A DNA stretch of 64,000 nt from Vibrio cortegadensis. Its GTDB lineage: Bacteria; Pseudomonadota; Gammaproteobacteria; Enterobacterales; Vibrionaceae. This document shows positions 1 to 8,821 of the stretch, one piece after another. Position 1 is the first letter of the stretch; each line of letters starts with the position of its first letter. Both the position numbers and the translations under genes were made by a program. Under the pieces are notes generated by a model. The model saw nothing but the letters and a program-made list of their open reading frames with translations. It made no database searches and was not told where the DNA came from. The DNA is taken from NCBI RefSeq assembly GCF_024347395.1, contig NZ_AP025472.1, forward strand, positions 1,178,001-1,242,000, written 5' to 3'.

Positions 1-268
1 TGCAAGTGTTAAATCGTGTGAGTTGCTTTATGGAAGGGCGCGGACATTGAGCCGTGAAAAGTATCCATTGATTTTGATGCGAGAGCTCAGAGATACGCTT
101 CCAAAACTGTGTCGCTTGAGTTGGCACAGAGTTGATAGAGGTAATATGAGCGTGATGATCAAAAGTGTCAAAGTTAAACGTTAATGGCGTCATCGCTTTT
201 TGAGTCATTGCTTGTTGAGTCAAAGTTTTTTGAGCTAAAGCTTTCTGAATCATAAATACTGGAGTCAT
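1..268 (-). CDS. sulA: SulA-like SOS cell-division inhibitor (5' part only)
   Basis: The window holds only the N-terminal 89 codons, starting at the ATG at 268-266 and running off the left edge. The frame reads MTPVFMIQKALAQKT and later a WILFTAQCPRP segment, which resembles the 'W-x-L-F/L-x-x-P-x-P' part of the SulA/RecA-like fold. SulA binds FtsZ and blocks septation during DNA damage. A near-perfect LexA box lies 22 bases upstream of the ATG, which strongly supports the assignment. The N-terminus is unusually rich in Gln/Thr/Ala, as expected for the poorly conserved tail of this family. The C-terminal Lon-recognition end is outside the window. Confidence 0.75.
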   Translation of the reverse strand, partial: MTPVFMIQKALAQKTLTQQAMTQKAMTPLTFNFDTFDHHAHITSINSVPTQATQFWKRISELSHQNQWILFTAQCPRPSIKQLTRFNTC

Positions 269-289
269 GGCACTGTCCTTCTATACATG

Positions 290-305
290 CTGTATGTCTA
301 TACAG
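290..305 (-). promoter_or_regulatory. LexA box of sulA
   Basis: The 16-mer CTGTATGTCTATACAG has the SOS consensus CTGT-N8-ACAG with an AT-rich centre. It lies just upstream of the SulA-like ATG, where LexA would cover the promoter. Confidence 0.85.
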
Positions 306-602
306 TAGTTATTTTGAGGGAGAAGATCAAGTATTAATTGATGGATTTATAGACTCCGATCACAAGCTAAATTTCGACATTAATTATTATTTGTTGATTT
401 TTAAGGGGTTTATTTTATTTCACACTTTGAGTGTATCGAGAGGTGTTAACGCGAGATGTAGTTAATAACGTAAATAGGAGGGAGTTTATCCAGTGTAAGT
501 AATGACTTATACAGTAGTTTTTTCAGTCGTTATTATAGATAGAGGGAACTGGCGCATAAAGCGTTTGCCTAGATTAAGAGTGATTGAAAATTTATGCTGG
601 GG
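306..602. other. Intergenic region, no gene recognised
   Basis: This AT-rich stretch between the divergent sulA promoter and the terminator of the next gene holds no convincing coding frame. A plus-strand frame from 502 runs into a terminator and antisense to a better-supported gene, so I do not call it. Confidence 0.5.
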
Positions 603-606
603 GATC

Positions 607-633
607 AAAAAAGCGCCTTGTACGCGGCGCTTT
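607..633 (-). terminator. Rho-independent terminator of the 60-residue zinc protein gene
   Basis: On the minus strand an 8-bp stem AAAGCGCC/GGCGCTTT with an 8-base loop is followed by a run of six T. It lies about 40 bases after the stop codon at 676. Confidence 0.8.
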
Positions 634-675
634 CTATCCATTTTCTGTTTTGAGCAACGATCAGTTATCTATGCT

Positions 676-858
676 TTAAGATGCTTTTTGAAGCTGTGCG
701 AGCATCTGCTGTTCTTCAATATTGAATTGGCGTACATCCAGTGTTGCCATTGCATTACAGTCTTTACATGAGTGATGGTGTTTCCCATCAATATAATCAT
801 GTTTCGCGAGTAGAGCTGGCTGTTTACACCAATCACAAACGCCTTCAATTTTGAACAT
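676..858 (-). CDS. Small CxxC-CxxC zinc-binding protein, unknown function
   Basis: This 60-residue protein has two cysteine pairs, CDWC near residues 8-11 and CKDC near residues 31-34, separated by a His-rich segment (KHHHS). It therefore probably folds as a small zinc ribbon. The rest of the chain is a short amphipathic helix (EEQQMLAQLQ). A strong ribosome site, GGGGAGAAG, sits 4 bases before the ATG, and a hairpin terminator follows the stop, so it is a single-gene unit. No TM segment or signal peptide is visible. I do not recognise a named family; role unknown. Confidence 0.7.
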   Translation of the reverse strand: MFKIEGVCDWCKQPALLAKHDYIDGKHHHSCKDCNAMATLDVRQFNIEEQQMLAQLQKAS

Positions 859-1027
859 TATCTTCTCCCCACCTTTTTGTTTTCAGGTGTCATTTTCGGC
901 GTGCATTATGACATACATAGTACAATGAAGTTAACTGTTTGTTACGTATTTTTGAGAGGGAGATCGATTGCTAAGCCAATATTTATAGGAGATAGAGAAA
1001 GCTGGACATGATAATTCTGATTATTTG

Positions 1028-2101
1028 TTACTTTTTTGTAACATTGTGGAGAATTATTTTAAGAGCGCCATTTAAGCGTTTCATCTCTTCTTCACTGCCT
1101 TTCATATCTGGATGGTAAATTCTTGATAGTTGTTTAAAGCGTAATTTGATTTTTTTCTCATCGGGTATGTTTGATGGGGTAAAGCCAAATATAGCGCAAG
1201 AAATATTCAGTTTTTGATTTTTAGAAGAGTTCTGATGCTTTTTGAATTCACGAAATACCGTCTCTAGTTGGCGCTTAAGCTGCTTTATCGTAAAGGTTTT
1301 AGCTTTTAGTTCTTCCTGAAGCTTCAGTTGTTGCTCCATCAATTCATTGGTTTGATCATGACGATTGCGTTTCACTGCCATGATCAATACTAGACTGAGA
1401 ATGGCGATAATTAGCCAAGGGGCATATATGAAAATGCTGGAGTCACCGCTAAAAATATTGAGTTGGTTCATGAACGTTTTAAATGACCAACTATCAGAAT
1501 TTTCAGGTAGGTCCTGTTCATCTTGAGGAATATCCAGAGTGATGGGGTCAATTTGAGCGTCAAGTTGGTCAATAGAAGAGAGTTGCTTGGCTCTTTGAGT
1601 ATTGAATTGTCTCTCTAATACTCGATAATAGCCATCCTCCGCTTGAGTGTTTAACTTAGCATCGGAAAGGGTGTCTGCCGCAATTTGGTACCAGATTTCA
1701 GCCATATCTAGTTCACTAATATCAACGTTAGTACGTTCAAATAGGCTCGCTAATTTCAAAGGCGCTTTGCTATCCCCCTCAAGAGCAAGTTGTGTGTACC
1801 AGCGAAGTGCATGTTCAAGGTTTATCGTGGTGCCTTCCCCGAGTTCATAGGCTTGAGCTAATTTGTACTGCGCGGCTTTATGGCCACTTTTTGCGGCTTG
1901 CTGATACCAATGAAATGCTGTGTCGATGTTTTTTTCGGTGTCGACGCCTAAAGCGTAAGATTGAGCGAGGTTATACTGAGCCTGAGGATCGTTTTGATTC
2001 GCTTTGGCTGTCAGAAGGGCGATATTATCAGTGCTGGAATACGCTAAATTGCAAGTTAGGCTTACGAAGAGAAAAGCAAAAATGAGCAAATAACGTTTCA
2101 T
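1028..2101 (-). CDS. Sel1-repeat, membrane-anchored J-domain protein
   Basis: I start at the ATG at 2101, where the protein begins MKRYLLIFAFLFVSL, a clear signal peptide; an upstream in-frame GTG at 2137 only adds a polar extension before it. The 357-residue chain then has about three Sel1-like repeats (motifs such as AQYNLAQSYALG and AQYKLAQAYELGEG), a TM helix around residues 223-244, a coiled coil, and a C-terminal J-domain-like segment with the HPD tripeptide (RIYHPDMKG). The HPD motif is the part of J-proteins that stimulates DnaK ATPase. The layout suggests a periplasmic Sel1 sensor or scaffold coupled to cytoplasmic DnaK. This arrangement resembles, but is not, DjlA. Substrate unknown. 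Confidence 0.75.
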   Translation of the reverse strand: MKRYLLIFAFLFVSLTCNLAYSSTDNIALLTAKANQNDPQAQYNLAQSYALGVDTEKNIDTAFHWYQQAAKSGHKAAQYKLAQAYELGEGTTINLEHALRWYTQLALEGDSKAPLKLASLFERTNVDISELDMAEIWYQIAADTLSDAKLNTQAEDGYYRVLERQFNTQRAKQLSSIDQLDAQIDPITLDIPQDEQDLPENSDSWSFKTFMNQLNIFSGDSSIFIYAPWLIIAILSLVLIMAVKRNRHDQTNELMEQQLKLQEELKAKTFTIKQLKRQLETVFREFKKHQNSSKNQKLNISCAIFGFTPSNIPDEKKIKLRFKQLSRIYHPDMKGSEEEMKRLNGALKIILHNVTKK

Positions 2102-2202
2102 TAAATAAGGCTTCTTATAGTCAGGGTAAGTAATCACGCACGATTCAGCTAAAGTATGAACTGAATCGCATGCGGTATCTTAACATTTTATCGCGAGTGC
2201 CG

Positions 2203-2886
2203 TTACTTAAGTCTCTTGAGTTCTTGTGCCCCATTAATCGGACGATTGACAGAGACTTTACGGCCTTTCTTTAATCCAACTTCATAATCAGCGGTTAAAT
2301 TTTTCATCGCTTCTCTTAATTGCTGCTTGAAGGTTTCGCGATCGATATTTTCAAACTCTTTATCAATGTAATTATTGATCTTATTCGCAGACTCTTCATC
2401 AGGCGTAATAATAGGAAGTTTCTCTAGTGCACCTTCAACCCAACCAGAAACAAAGGAATTCACTCGACGAGTCACTTCAAGGTTACTTGTGCCTGAACCA
2501 GAAAAACTGTTTCGGAACTGACCAGTATGCTCATTCAATTCACGATAAACGATATCAAAAGCAAAGGCTGCAAAAATAGCGCGGTCAGCTTCACCAATAA
2601 ATTCAACGCGTTTCAGACCTTTATGATTAAGTAATACGGCTTCGACACCGAATCTAGTATTGATACCGCGGATCACACGTAAAATAGTCGAACTGACATT
2701 AGCAGGTAGAAGGTGACTGGACTGAGTTTTGCCCATTTTGATAAATTCAATATCATCCTTATCCAAGCCATATTTAACCATCAAGGCATGAGCCATTTTG
2801 ATGGCATTAGCTGCTTCATTGACGTTGGCTGAATTTCCAAGCTCTAGGCATTTGGCAATTTTCTTTAGGGCTTTTTTCTTATCCAT
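2203..2886 (-). CDS. DUF2786-domain protein
   Basis: A 227-residue cytoplasmic protein. The N-terminal 40 residues (KKALKKIAKCLELGNSAN, then EAANAIKMAHALMVKYGL) match the DUF2786 helical module that occurs in phage-related and plasmid proteins. The middle contains GEADRAIFAAFAFDIVYREL and the tail is Lys/Arg-rich (GLKKGRKVSVNR), which hints at nucleic-acid contact. The function of the family is unknown. It is a stand-alone gene on the minus strand with about 100 bases on either side; the purine-rich leader before the ATG is weak. Confidence 0.7.
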   Translation of the reverse strand: MDKKKALKKIAKCLELGNSANVNEAANAIKMAHALMVKYGLDKDDIEFIKMGKTQSSHLLPANVSSTILRVIRGINTRFGVEAVLLNHKGLKRVEFIGEADRAIFAAFAFDIVYRELNEHTGQFRNSFSGSGTSNLEVTRRVNSFVSGWVEGALEKLPIITPDEESANKINNYIDKEFENIDRETFKQQLREAMKNLTADYEVGLKKGRKVSVNRPINGAQELKRLK

Positions 2887-3020
2887 CTACTGCTTGTTAA
2901 CATCCGCTTATTTTGAAGAGTCAGACATTTTACCTGTTTTTTAGATTTAACTCAAAACGGTAGAGAGAAAAAAGAATCTTAGCGGAGAGAATGATTGGAT
3001 ATCTTGGAAACATGTGAAAT

Positions 3021-3067
3021 AAAAACGCCATCGATGTTCGCTTCCAATGAAGTTCGTCGATGGCGTT
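3021..3067 (-). terminator. Terminator of the CheX-like gene
   Basis: On the minus strand an 11-bp perfect stem AACGCCATCGA/TCGATGGCGTT with a 22-base loop is followed by TTTATTTC, 25 bases after the stop at 3092. Confidence 0.8.
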
Positions 3068-3091
3068 GATTAGTGTCGTAGAGCGTGAGGG

Positions 3092-3781
3092 TTAAATACC
3101 TAGCTCATCGAGAAGATCGGCTGCTGCATCGTTGCCGCCTGATGCCGCTGCAGTTTTATTCTGCTCTTCTTTCATTTTCTTTTGAGTCGACGCTAAAATT
3201 GAATCTGGGCACTGCTCTTTTTCAATTTCAAATTCTTCTAATTGAATGAATTCTGTTTTATCCATCGCCAACTCAAGGTAGAAAATGTTGTTTTTCTCAG
3301 TCGAGAAAGTAACACGACGCGCTTGTGGGCGATCTAGATTAGTATCAACAGAAAGGTTTACCTGTTTATTCAGTGACAACATTTTTGGTTGGTTTTGAGT
3401 AATGTTGGTTTGTAGTTCTTTACGGATCTTATTGGTAAAGTCGCCAACTAATTGGTTAGTCAGTTCACCAAGAACGTCTCCAACCTCATCTGACGTGTGC
3501 AAAACCGCTAATTCATCTTCTGGCATGCCCATATTACGCATGTAGTTCGCGTAAAGCTCTAATGCTGCCTTTGATGTGAAGTTGATAACGACTAACCCAG
3601 AAAAGCCACCGTCAAATAGAACGAAACAGCCGAAATCAGGTTTAAGGCTCGTTTTGTTGATTTTCTGCACCATTGCAGAGTAAGACACTTTTGAATTGGT
3701 TGCAGATGTGAGTACACCAGACACTGACTGACAAAGTTTGAGAAGGATGTCTTCGGTTGTCACTACTTTATTTTTTTTCAT
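3092..3781 (-). CDS. CheX-like protein (DUF3334-type)
   Basis: A 229-residue soluble protein. Residues about 98-118 (DEVGDVLGELTNQLVGDFTNKI) have the pattern of the CheC/CheX phosphatase helix, in which an acidic residue and Asn bind phospho-CheY. The preceding GFSGLVVINFTSKAALELYANYM matches the strand-helix that goes before it in that fold. I believe the family is the Vibrio DUF3334 group, named from memory. If the fold is right it could dephosphorylate a response regulator, but no chemotaxis gene is near. The C-terminal 30 residues are Ala/Asp-rich and end in LLDELGI. It is a single gene with its own terminator. Confidence 0.6.
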   Translation of the reverse strand: MKKNKVVTTEDILLKLCQSVSGVLTSATNSKVSYSAMVQKINKTSLKPDFGCFVLFDGGFSGLVVINFTSKAALELYANYMRNMGMPEDELAVLHTSDEVGDVLGELTNQLVGDFTNKIRKELQTNITQNQPKMLSLNKQVNLSVDTNLDRPQARRVTFSTEKNNIFYLELAMDKTEFIQLEEFEIEKEQCPDSILASTQKKMKEEQNKTAAASGGNDAAADLLDELGI

Positions 3782-3995
3782 TATTTATTCGCTCGTTAAA
3801 TGCGTCAATTTATATGCTATATGTCGTCATTGTGACTTGTAAAAATAAAAACGGAAGTACTTGTTTCATTTTCGTCTTGAGATTCTGATTTGATCACCTT
3901 TTTAGATGGTGTAAAGTGACTAAATTCAAAGAATAAGATTATTTTAACCAAAACCCATAGCTGATTGGATCAGCGTAGTAGGGGCAGGAAGCGCA

Positions 3996-6900
3996 ATGTT
4001 ACCAAGACTTCATTTAAATACGGATGTTGATCCCGTTGTCGTCTGCTTTTTAGACGAACTTAAAACCGCTGGTTTCTCTGGCGATATTGAATCTCAATAT
4101 TCTAGCCGTCTCGCGGTGGCGACAGACAACAGTGTTTACCAACAACTCCCTCAAGCCGTTGTTCACCCTCGAACCACTCAAGATGTCATTCTTATTGGTA
4201 AGATTAGCTCAAATCCAAAATATGACCGAGTCACCTTCTCGCCTCGTGGCGGCGGTACGGGTACTAATGGTCAATCTTTGACGCAAGGTGTTGTGGTGGA
4301 TCTTTCTCGCCACATGAATCAAGTTATTGAGATAAATGATAAAGAAGGTTGGGTTCGAGTTCAGTCTGGGATCGTCAAAGATCAGCTTAATGATGCTGTT
4401 CGTCCTTTTGGTTATTTCTTCTCTCCAGATCTATCAACCAGTAACCGAGCGACACTGGGCGGAATGGTTAATACCGATGCCTCTGGTCAGGGTTCGCTGA
4501 AATACGGCAAAACATCAGACCATGTTCTTTCTCTTCAAGCCGTTTTTGCCGATGGGTCTTGTTTCGAATCTGACTTATCTTGTGGTTTGCCAAGTGAAGA
4601 TGAACTGGCTTATCAAGCTCTTTCGGTCACAGAGCAGGTGTGCCGAAACAAGCGAAGTCAAATTCTAGATAAATTCCCACCTCTGAACCGTTTCCTTACG
4701 GGTTATGATCTCAAAAATGCAATTGATGACGATACCAATGAATTCGATTTAACGCGGGTGCTGTGCGGAGCGGAAGGCTCTTTAGCTTTCATCACTGAAG
4801 CTAAATTGAATTTGACGCCAATTCCTAAAGCTCGAACGTTAGTGAATGTGAAGTACAACAGTTTTGATTCGGCGCTGCGCAATGCTCCCTTTATGGTAGA
4901 AGCGAATGCCTTGTCGGTTGAAACCATTGATTCAAAAGTATTGAACTTAGCCAAGCAAGATATTGTATGGCACACCGTGAGTGATCTGTTTACCGATGTT
5001 CCAGATAAAGAGATGCTGGGCGTTAATATGGTCGAATACGCAGGCCAAGATGAAGCTGAAGTTGAGTCCCAAATTAAAGCTCTGACAGACCAACTTGACG
5101 TGATGCTAGAAACTGAAGATGCGGGCATTATTGGTTACCAGATTTGTAACGATTTATCTGAGATCGGGCGCATTTATAATATGCGTAAAAAAGCGGTTGG
5201 GTTGCTGGGGGCGGCGAAAGGTCGTGCTAAACCTGTCGCATTTGCAGAAGATACCTGTGTCCCACCTGAAAACTTAGCGGATTTTATCGCTGAATTTCGT
5301 GAACTACTGGATGCGAAATCATTGAACTACGGTATGTTCGGGCATGTTGATGCGGGTGTACTTCATGTGCGTCCTGCACTGGACTTGTGCGATCCTCAAC
5401 AAGAGCTACTGATGCACCAAATTTCGGATGAAGTGGTGAAGTTGGTGTCGAAGTATGGCGGTTTGATGTGGGGAGAGCATGGTAAAGGTTTCCGTTCTGA
5501 ATACGGGCCGGAGTTTTTTGGACCTGAATTGTTCACAGAGTTGCGCCGTGTAAAAGCGGCGTTTGATCCGCTCAATAAAATGAACCCTGGGAAAATTTGT
5601 ACTCCGCTTGATAGCGAGGCCGAGTTAGTTAAAGTGACGGGGACAAAACGTGGTTTTTATGACCGCCAGATTAATGTCCAAGTCCGTGATAGCTTTAAAC
5701 AAGCGATGGAGTGTAACGGTAACGGACTGTGTTTTAATTACGATACTAGCTCGCCAATGTGTCCATCAATGAAAGTCACGGCTGACAGACGTCATTCTCC
5801 AAAAGGGCGTGCCGGACTCGTCAGGGAGTGGTTAAGGCAATTGACTGAGCAAGGCGTAGATATTTTGGATTTGGAACAACAAGTTCTTGAGTCGACGCCA
5901 ACGATAAAAACCATGGTTGATAAAGTGAGGCATAGTTTCAATAAACGTCATGAAGAGGATTTCTCACATGAAGTTTATGAAGCGATGAATGGTTGTTTAG
6001 CGTGTAAAGCGTGTGCGAGTCAATGTCCGATCAAAGTCGATGTACCAAGTTTTCGTTCTCGTTTCCTGAATATCTATTACTCTCGTTACCAGCGTCCTGT
6101 AAAAGACTACTTGGTTGCGAATATTGAAACCATGCTGCCGCTTATGGCAAAAGCGCCTTTAGTGGTTAATACCGCTCTGTCGCAGCAATGGATCCAAAGC
6201 TTAACCGCCAAAACCGTTGGGTATGTAGACGCTCCGCTGCTGTCTGTCCCCACTTTAGAAAAGCGCTTAAGGAAGGCGAGCCTTCAAGAGTTTGACTTGC
6301 AAAGACTGGCTGGTCTTTCGAAACAAGATAGAGCCGATCATGTACTGATTGTGCAAGACCCATTTACTAGTTACTACGATGCACAAGTGGTAGAAGATTT
6401 TATCTTGCTGGTTGAACGTTTGGGTAAAGTGCCTGTGCTACTGCCTTTTAAACCCAATGGAAAAGCGCTACACATTAAAGGCTTTTTGAAAAAGTTTGCT
6501 CAAAGTGCGCAGTCGACATCGGCATTTTTGTCTCAAGTCGCTGATTTAGAAATCCCGCTGGTGGGCGTTGATCCTGCTCTTGTGCTCTGTTATCGAGATG
6601 AATATGTCGAGATCCTTGGCGATAAGCGAGGTGATTTTGATGTGTTAACCGTTCATGAGTGGCTATTACCCCGTTTGAATGAATTTGAGCTAGAGACTCA
6701 GGCTCGTTCGTCGGAATTGTCACCTTGGTATCTATTCTCACACTGTACTGAAAAAACAAAGCTACCGAACGCTGAAAAAGAGTGGGGCGCGATTTTCACT
6801 CATTTTGGTGGCGTGCTGAATACTGTGCCTGTTGGTTGCTGTGGCATGGCGGGTACGTTTGGCCATGAAGTGGATAAACTGCAGATGTCGAAAGATATTT

Positions 6901-7046
6901 ATGGGCTCAGTTGGAAGCCAAGTTTAGCGGACTTACCGAAAGAGAGATGCTTAGTGACGGGATACTCATGCCGTAGCCAAGTGAAACGCTTTGAAGGAGT
7001 TAAGTTGGCGCATCCACTGCAAGCATTACTACAATTGGTTGACTAG
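3996..7046 (+). CDS. ydiJ: YdiJ-type FAD/4Fe-4S 2-hydroxyacid dehydrogenase
   Basis: The 1016-residue length matches E. coli YdiJ (about 1018). The N-terminal half is a PCMH-type FAD-binding oxidase: the pyrophosphate loop PRGGGTGTNGQS is at residues 83-94 and the FAD-linked C-terminal lobe ends in NPGKIC near residue 535. The C-terminal half is an iron-sulphur module with a CxxC-type cluster near residue 573 (CNGNGLC...CP), the classical CLACKACASQCP at about 667-678, and a CCG-type heterodisulfide-reductase-like tail (PVGCCGMAGTFGHE). YdiJ-family enzymes oxidise D-2-hydroxyglutarate/D-lactate-type acids. The start follows AGGGGCAGGAAG. It is a monocistronic plus-strand gene divergent from the CheX-like gene. 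Confidence 0.9.
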   Translation: MLPRLHLNTDVDPVVVCFLDELKTAGFSGDIESQYSSRLAVATDNSVYQQLPQAVVHPRTTQDVILIGKISSNPKYDRVTFSPRGGGTGTNGQSLTQGVVVDLSRHMNQVIEINDKEGWVRVQSGIVKDQLNDAVRPFGYFFSPDLSTSNRATLGGMVNTDASGQGSLKYGKTSDHVLSLQAVFADGSCFESDLSCGLPSEDELAYQALSVTEQVCRNKRSQILDKFPPLNRFLTGYDLKNAIDDDTNEFDLTRVLCGAEGSLAFITEAKLNLTPIPKARTLVNVKYNSFDSALRNAPFMVEANALSVETIDSKVLNLAKQDIVWHTVSDLFTDVPDKEMLGVNMVEYAGQDEAEVESQIKALTDQLDVMLETEDAGIIGYQICNDLSEIGRIYNMRKKAVGLLGAAKGRAKPVAFAEDTCVPPENLADFIAEFRELLDAKSLNYGMFGHVDAGVLHVRPALDLCDPQQELLMHQISDEVVKLVSKYGGLMWGEHGKGFRSEYGPEFFGPELFTELRRVKAAFDPLNKMNPGKICTPLDSEAELVKVTGTKRGFYDRQINVQVRDSFKQAMECNGNGLCFNYDTSSPMCPSMKVTADRRHSPKGRAGLVREWLRQLTEQGVDILDLEQQVLESTPTIKTMVDKVRHSFNKRHEEDFSHEVYEAMNGCLACKACASQCPIKVDVPSFRSRFLNIYYSRYQRPVKDYLVANIETMLPLMAKAPLVVNTALSQQWIQSLTAKTVGYVDAPLLSVPTLEKRLRKASLQEFDLQRLAGLSKQDRADHVLIVQDPFTSYYDAQVVEDFILLVERLGKVPVLLPFKPNGKALHIKGFLKKFAQSAQSTSAFLSQVADLEIPLVGVDPALVLCYRDEYVEILGDKRGDFDVLTVHEWLLPRLNEFELETQARSSELSPWYLFSHCTEKTKLPNAEKEWGAIFTHFGGVLNTVPVGCCGMAGTFGHEVDKLQMSKDIYGLSWKPSLADLPKERCLVTGYSCRSQVKRFEGVKLAHPLQALLQLVD

Positions 7047-7249
7047 GATACCGCTGATTAGGATACCGTTGTTTAGGATATAAGTGACACCAGAGTGATC
7101 TCAGCAACGCTGTTGGGCTTGTTCTGGTACATGCGAAGTGGGTTTATGTAAAACTGGTATATACAAAAATAGATTGTGGCTCGATAGTGTAAAGTCGAGT
7201 GCTGGAATCGATACGAATTGTATGAATAAGAATTAACAAGGAATGTTAA

Positions 7250-7714
7250 ATGATGAAAGCTCTTGAATTAAAGATCCCTCCCGTTGCTGTTTTTATTGTT
7301 GTCGCTCTTCTTATGCATTTGGCTCATACGTTTGCAGCGGGGGCCCACATCGCCGTGCCATTCTCGTTGGCTATTTTATTCGTTTCAATCGCCATCAGTG
7401 GTGTGGTTGGTATTTCAGGTATTGTGGCGTTTCGCCAAGCTAAAACAACCGTGAACCCAGTTAAACCAGAAGAGGCATCTTCAGTGGTTGACAGTGGCAT
7501 TTACCGATACACCCGAAACCCGATGTACTTAGGTTTGCTGGTGCTTCTGATTGGGCTTTCGATCTATTACCAAAACCTACTCAGCGTTGCGCTTAATATT
7601 GTCTTCGTTATGTATATGAATCGGTTTCAAATCGAGCCGGAAGAGGCGGTGCTAGAGAAGAAATTTGGGGAAGAGTACTTAGATTATAAGCAGAGTGTTA
7701 GGCGCTGGATATAG
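7250..7714 (+). CDS. Isoprenylcysteine carboxyl methyltransferase-like membrane protein
   Basis: A 154-residue polytopic membrane protein with four hydrophobic segments. It carries the ICMT/PEMT-family SAM-binding signature GIYRYTRNPMYLG (near residues 82-94) and the typical tail EEAVLEKKFGEEYLDYKQSVRRW. Bacterial members of this group methylate small or lipid substrates; the substrate here is unknown. An AAGGA ribosome site precedes two consecutive ATGs; I use the first. It ends before a shared bidirectional terminator. Confidence 0.85.
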   Translation: MMKALELKIPPVAVFIVVALLMHLAHTFAAGAHIAVPFSLAILFVSIAISGVVGISGIVAFRQAKTTVNPVKPEEASSVVDSGIYRYTRNPMYLGLLVLLIGLSIYYQNLLSVALNIVFVMYMNRFQIEPEEAVLEKKFGEEYLDYKQSVRRWI

Positions 7715-7789
7715 TCGGTATTATTCTAAAACGAATGGTTCTAAACAAACGGTTCTAAAGCGACTCAAACTTTTTAATTTGCCGGAATC

Positions 7790-7818
7790 AAAAAAGGAAC
7801 CTAATAGTTCCTTTTTTG
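7790..7818. terminator. Bidirectional terminator between convergent genes
   Basis: Stem AAAAAAGGAAC/GTTCCTTTTTT with a 6-base loop, flanked by A-runs and T-runs. It serves the plus-strand methyltransferase gene and the minus-strand gene ending at 7862. Confidence 0.85.
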
Positions 7819-7861
7819 TTAATTGCTTCTAGCGTGTTTCTATTGGTTCGAATCAGTGTTG

Positions 7862-8590
7862 TTATGCTGCTGCTTGAGCAAACTGAGCAAGAAACATCTC
7901 TTTTCTTTCGTTGAAGCGATTGACGAGATCATCCACTGATGCTTGGTCATAAGGTTTAAGTCCACTTGCGACCATGCGCTTAACGCCTTTACCTACAACG
8001 ATGCCATCTTCTTTAAATTCAAAGTTAAGCGTCACCACACCGCGTTTACCGTCAACATCAAAGCTTGCGCCAGCAAATGAGACTTCTGGGTGAGTGAGAT
8101 CTAGGCGGCTGAATTCCACTTCCATGCTCTCATAAATCACTAAAGGACGCTGACAGTTGATCATCATCTGTTGCTCTTCCATCAGAGGCACCATGATGTG
8201 AGGGAAGTTCATACCAGAGAATTGTACGTAGTTCGTCACAACATGCTCAATGAACGCTGCGTCATGGCTAACGTCGCCTTGATGATTCATATGCAAATAC
8301 TCTTTGCCATTAGAATCGATTAGCGAGCTCTCTTTCTCACTCTTATTTTCAACGCTCAGAGCAACACCATCACTGACCATTCCTGAGAAGTCAAAACGCA
8401 TTTTTTGGCTAATGCCTTCTTTTTGAAGAAGAACGGCAAAGAGAAGATCGCCTGGCACACAAAAACGTTTGTTGTCTTCATCATGAATAGGGTTGAAGTC
8501 GCCCGCTACTTTTTTAGCAAAATGACTTGCTTGTTCACGAGTGAATTGGAATCGTTTGTCTGCGTTTGAAAAATAAGGAGATAGAAACAT
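7862..8590 (-). CDS. DUF3581-type conserved protein, hotdog-like
   Basis: I start at the ATG at 8590 (MFLSPYFSNADKRFQF), because the frame upstream to 8641 adds a basic tail (MKIVGYNQHRF) without a visible ribosome site. The 242-residue protein has the segment HFAKKVAGDFNPIHDEDNKRFCVPGDLLFAV, which looks like the MaoC-type hydratase motif (D-x-NPIH-x-D). The whole chain matches my memory of the gammaproteobacterial DUF3581 family. The C-terminus is Ala/Gln-rich. This suggests acyl-CoA or acyl-ACP binding, but catalysis is unproven. Confidence 0.7.
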   Translation of the reverse strand: MFLSPYFSNADKRFQFTREQASHFAKKVAGDFNPIHDEDNKRFCVPGDLLFAVLLQKEGISQKMRFDFSGMVSDGVALSVENKSEKESSLIDSNGKEYLHMNHQGDVSHDAAFIEHVVTNYVQFSGMNFPHIMVPLMEEQQMMINCQRPLVIYESMEVEFSRLDLTHPEVSFAGASFDVDGKRGVVTLNFEFKEDGIVVGKGVKRMVASGLKPYDQASVDDLVNRFNERKEMFLAQFAQAAA

Positions 8591-8701
8591 AATTCTCAGC
8601 TTGTTGAAAAATCTGTGCTGATTATATCCAACTATCTTCATTTAATGGTCTATCCAGTTGCTGATATGAATAAATTGACTCAGTTCGCGGGTTTTTGTTA
8701 A

Positions 8702-8730
8702 TAAAAAAGACCACCGATAATCGATGGTCT
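8702..8730 (-). terminator. Terminator of the hut operon
   Basis: On the minus strand the stem AGACCATCG/CGGTGGTCT (one G-T pair) is followed by TTTTTTATT. It lies about 90 bases after the hutH stop. Confidence 0.85.
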
Positions 8731-8821
8731 AGATGAGGTTCACTTTCTAAGCTAACAATCTAACAATCTATCAAGCTAATTAATTTAGCGATGCCAGAGA
8801 TGGAAATGACACAGAGTTAAA

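Noticed and set aside
502..771. Plus-strand frame of 89 codons
   Set aside because: It runs through the terminator at 607-633 and antisense to the small zinc protein with a good ribosome site; no ribosome site of its own and composition not protein-like.
4703..5128. Antisense frames within ydiJ, hutH, hutU, thrS
   Set aside because: Shadow frames of strongly conserved genes; no independent support.
7154..7165. TGGTATATACAA as another HutC operator
   Set aside because: One half only matches and it lies far from any hut gene, before a methyltransferase gene.
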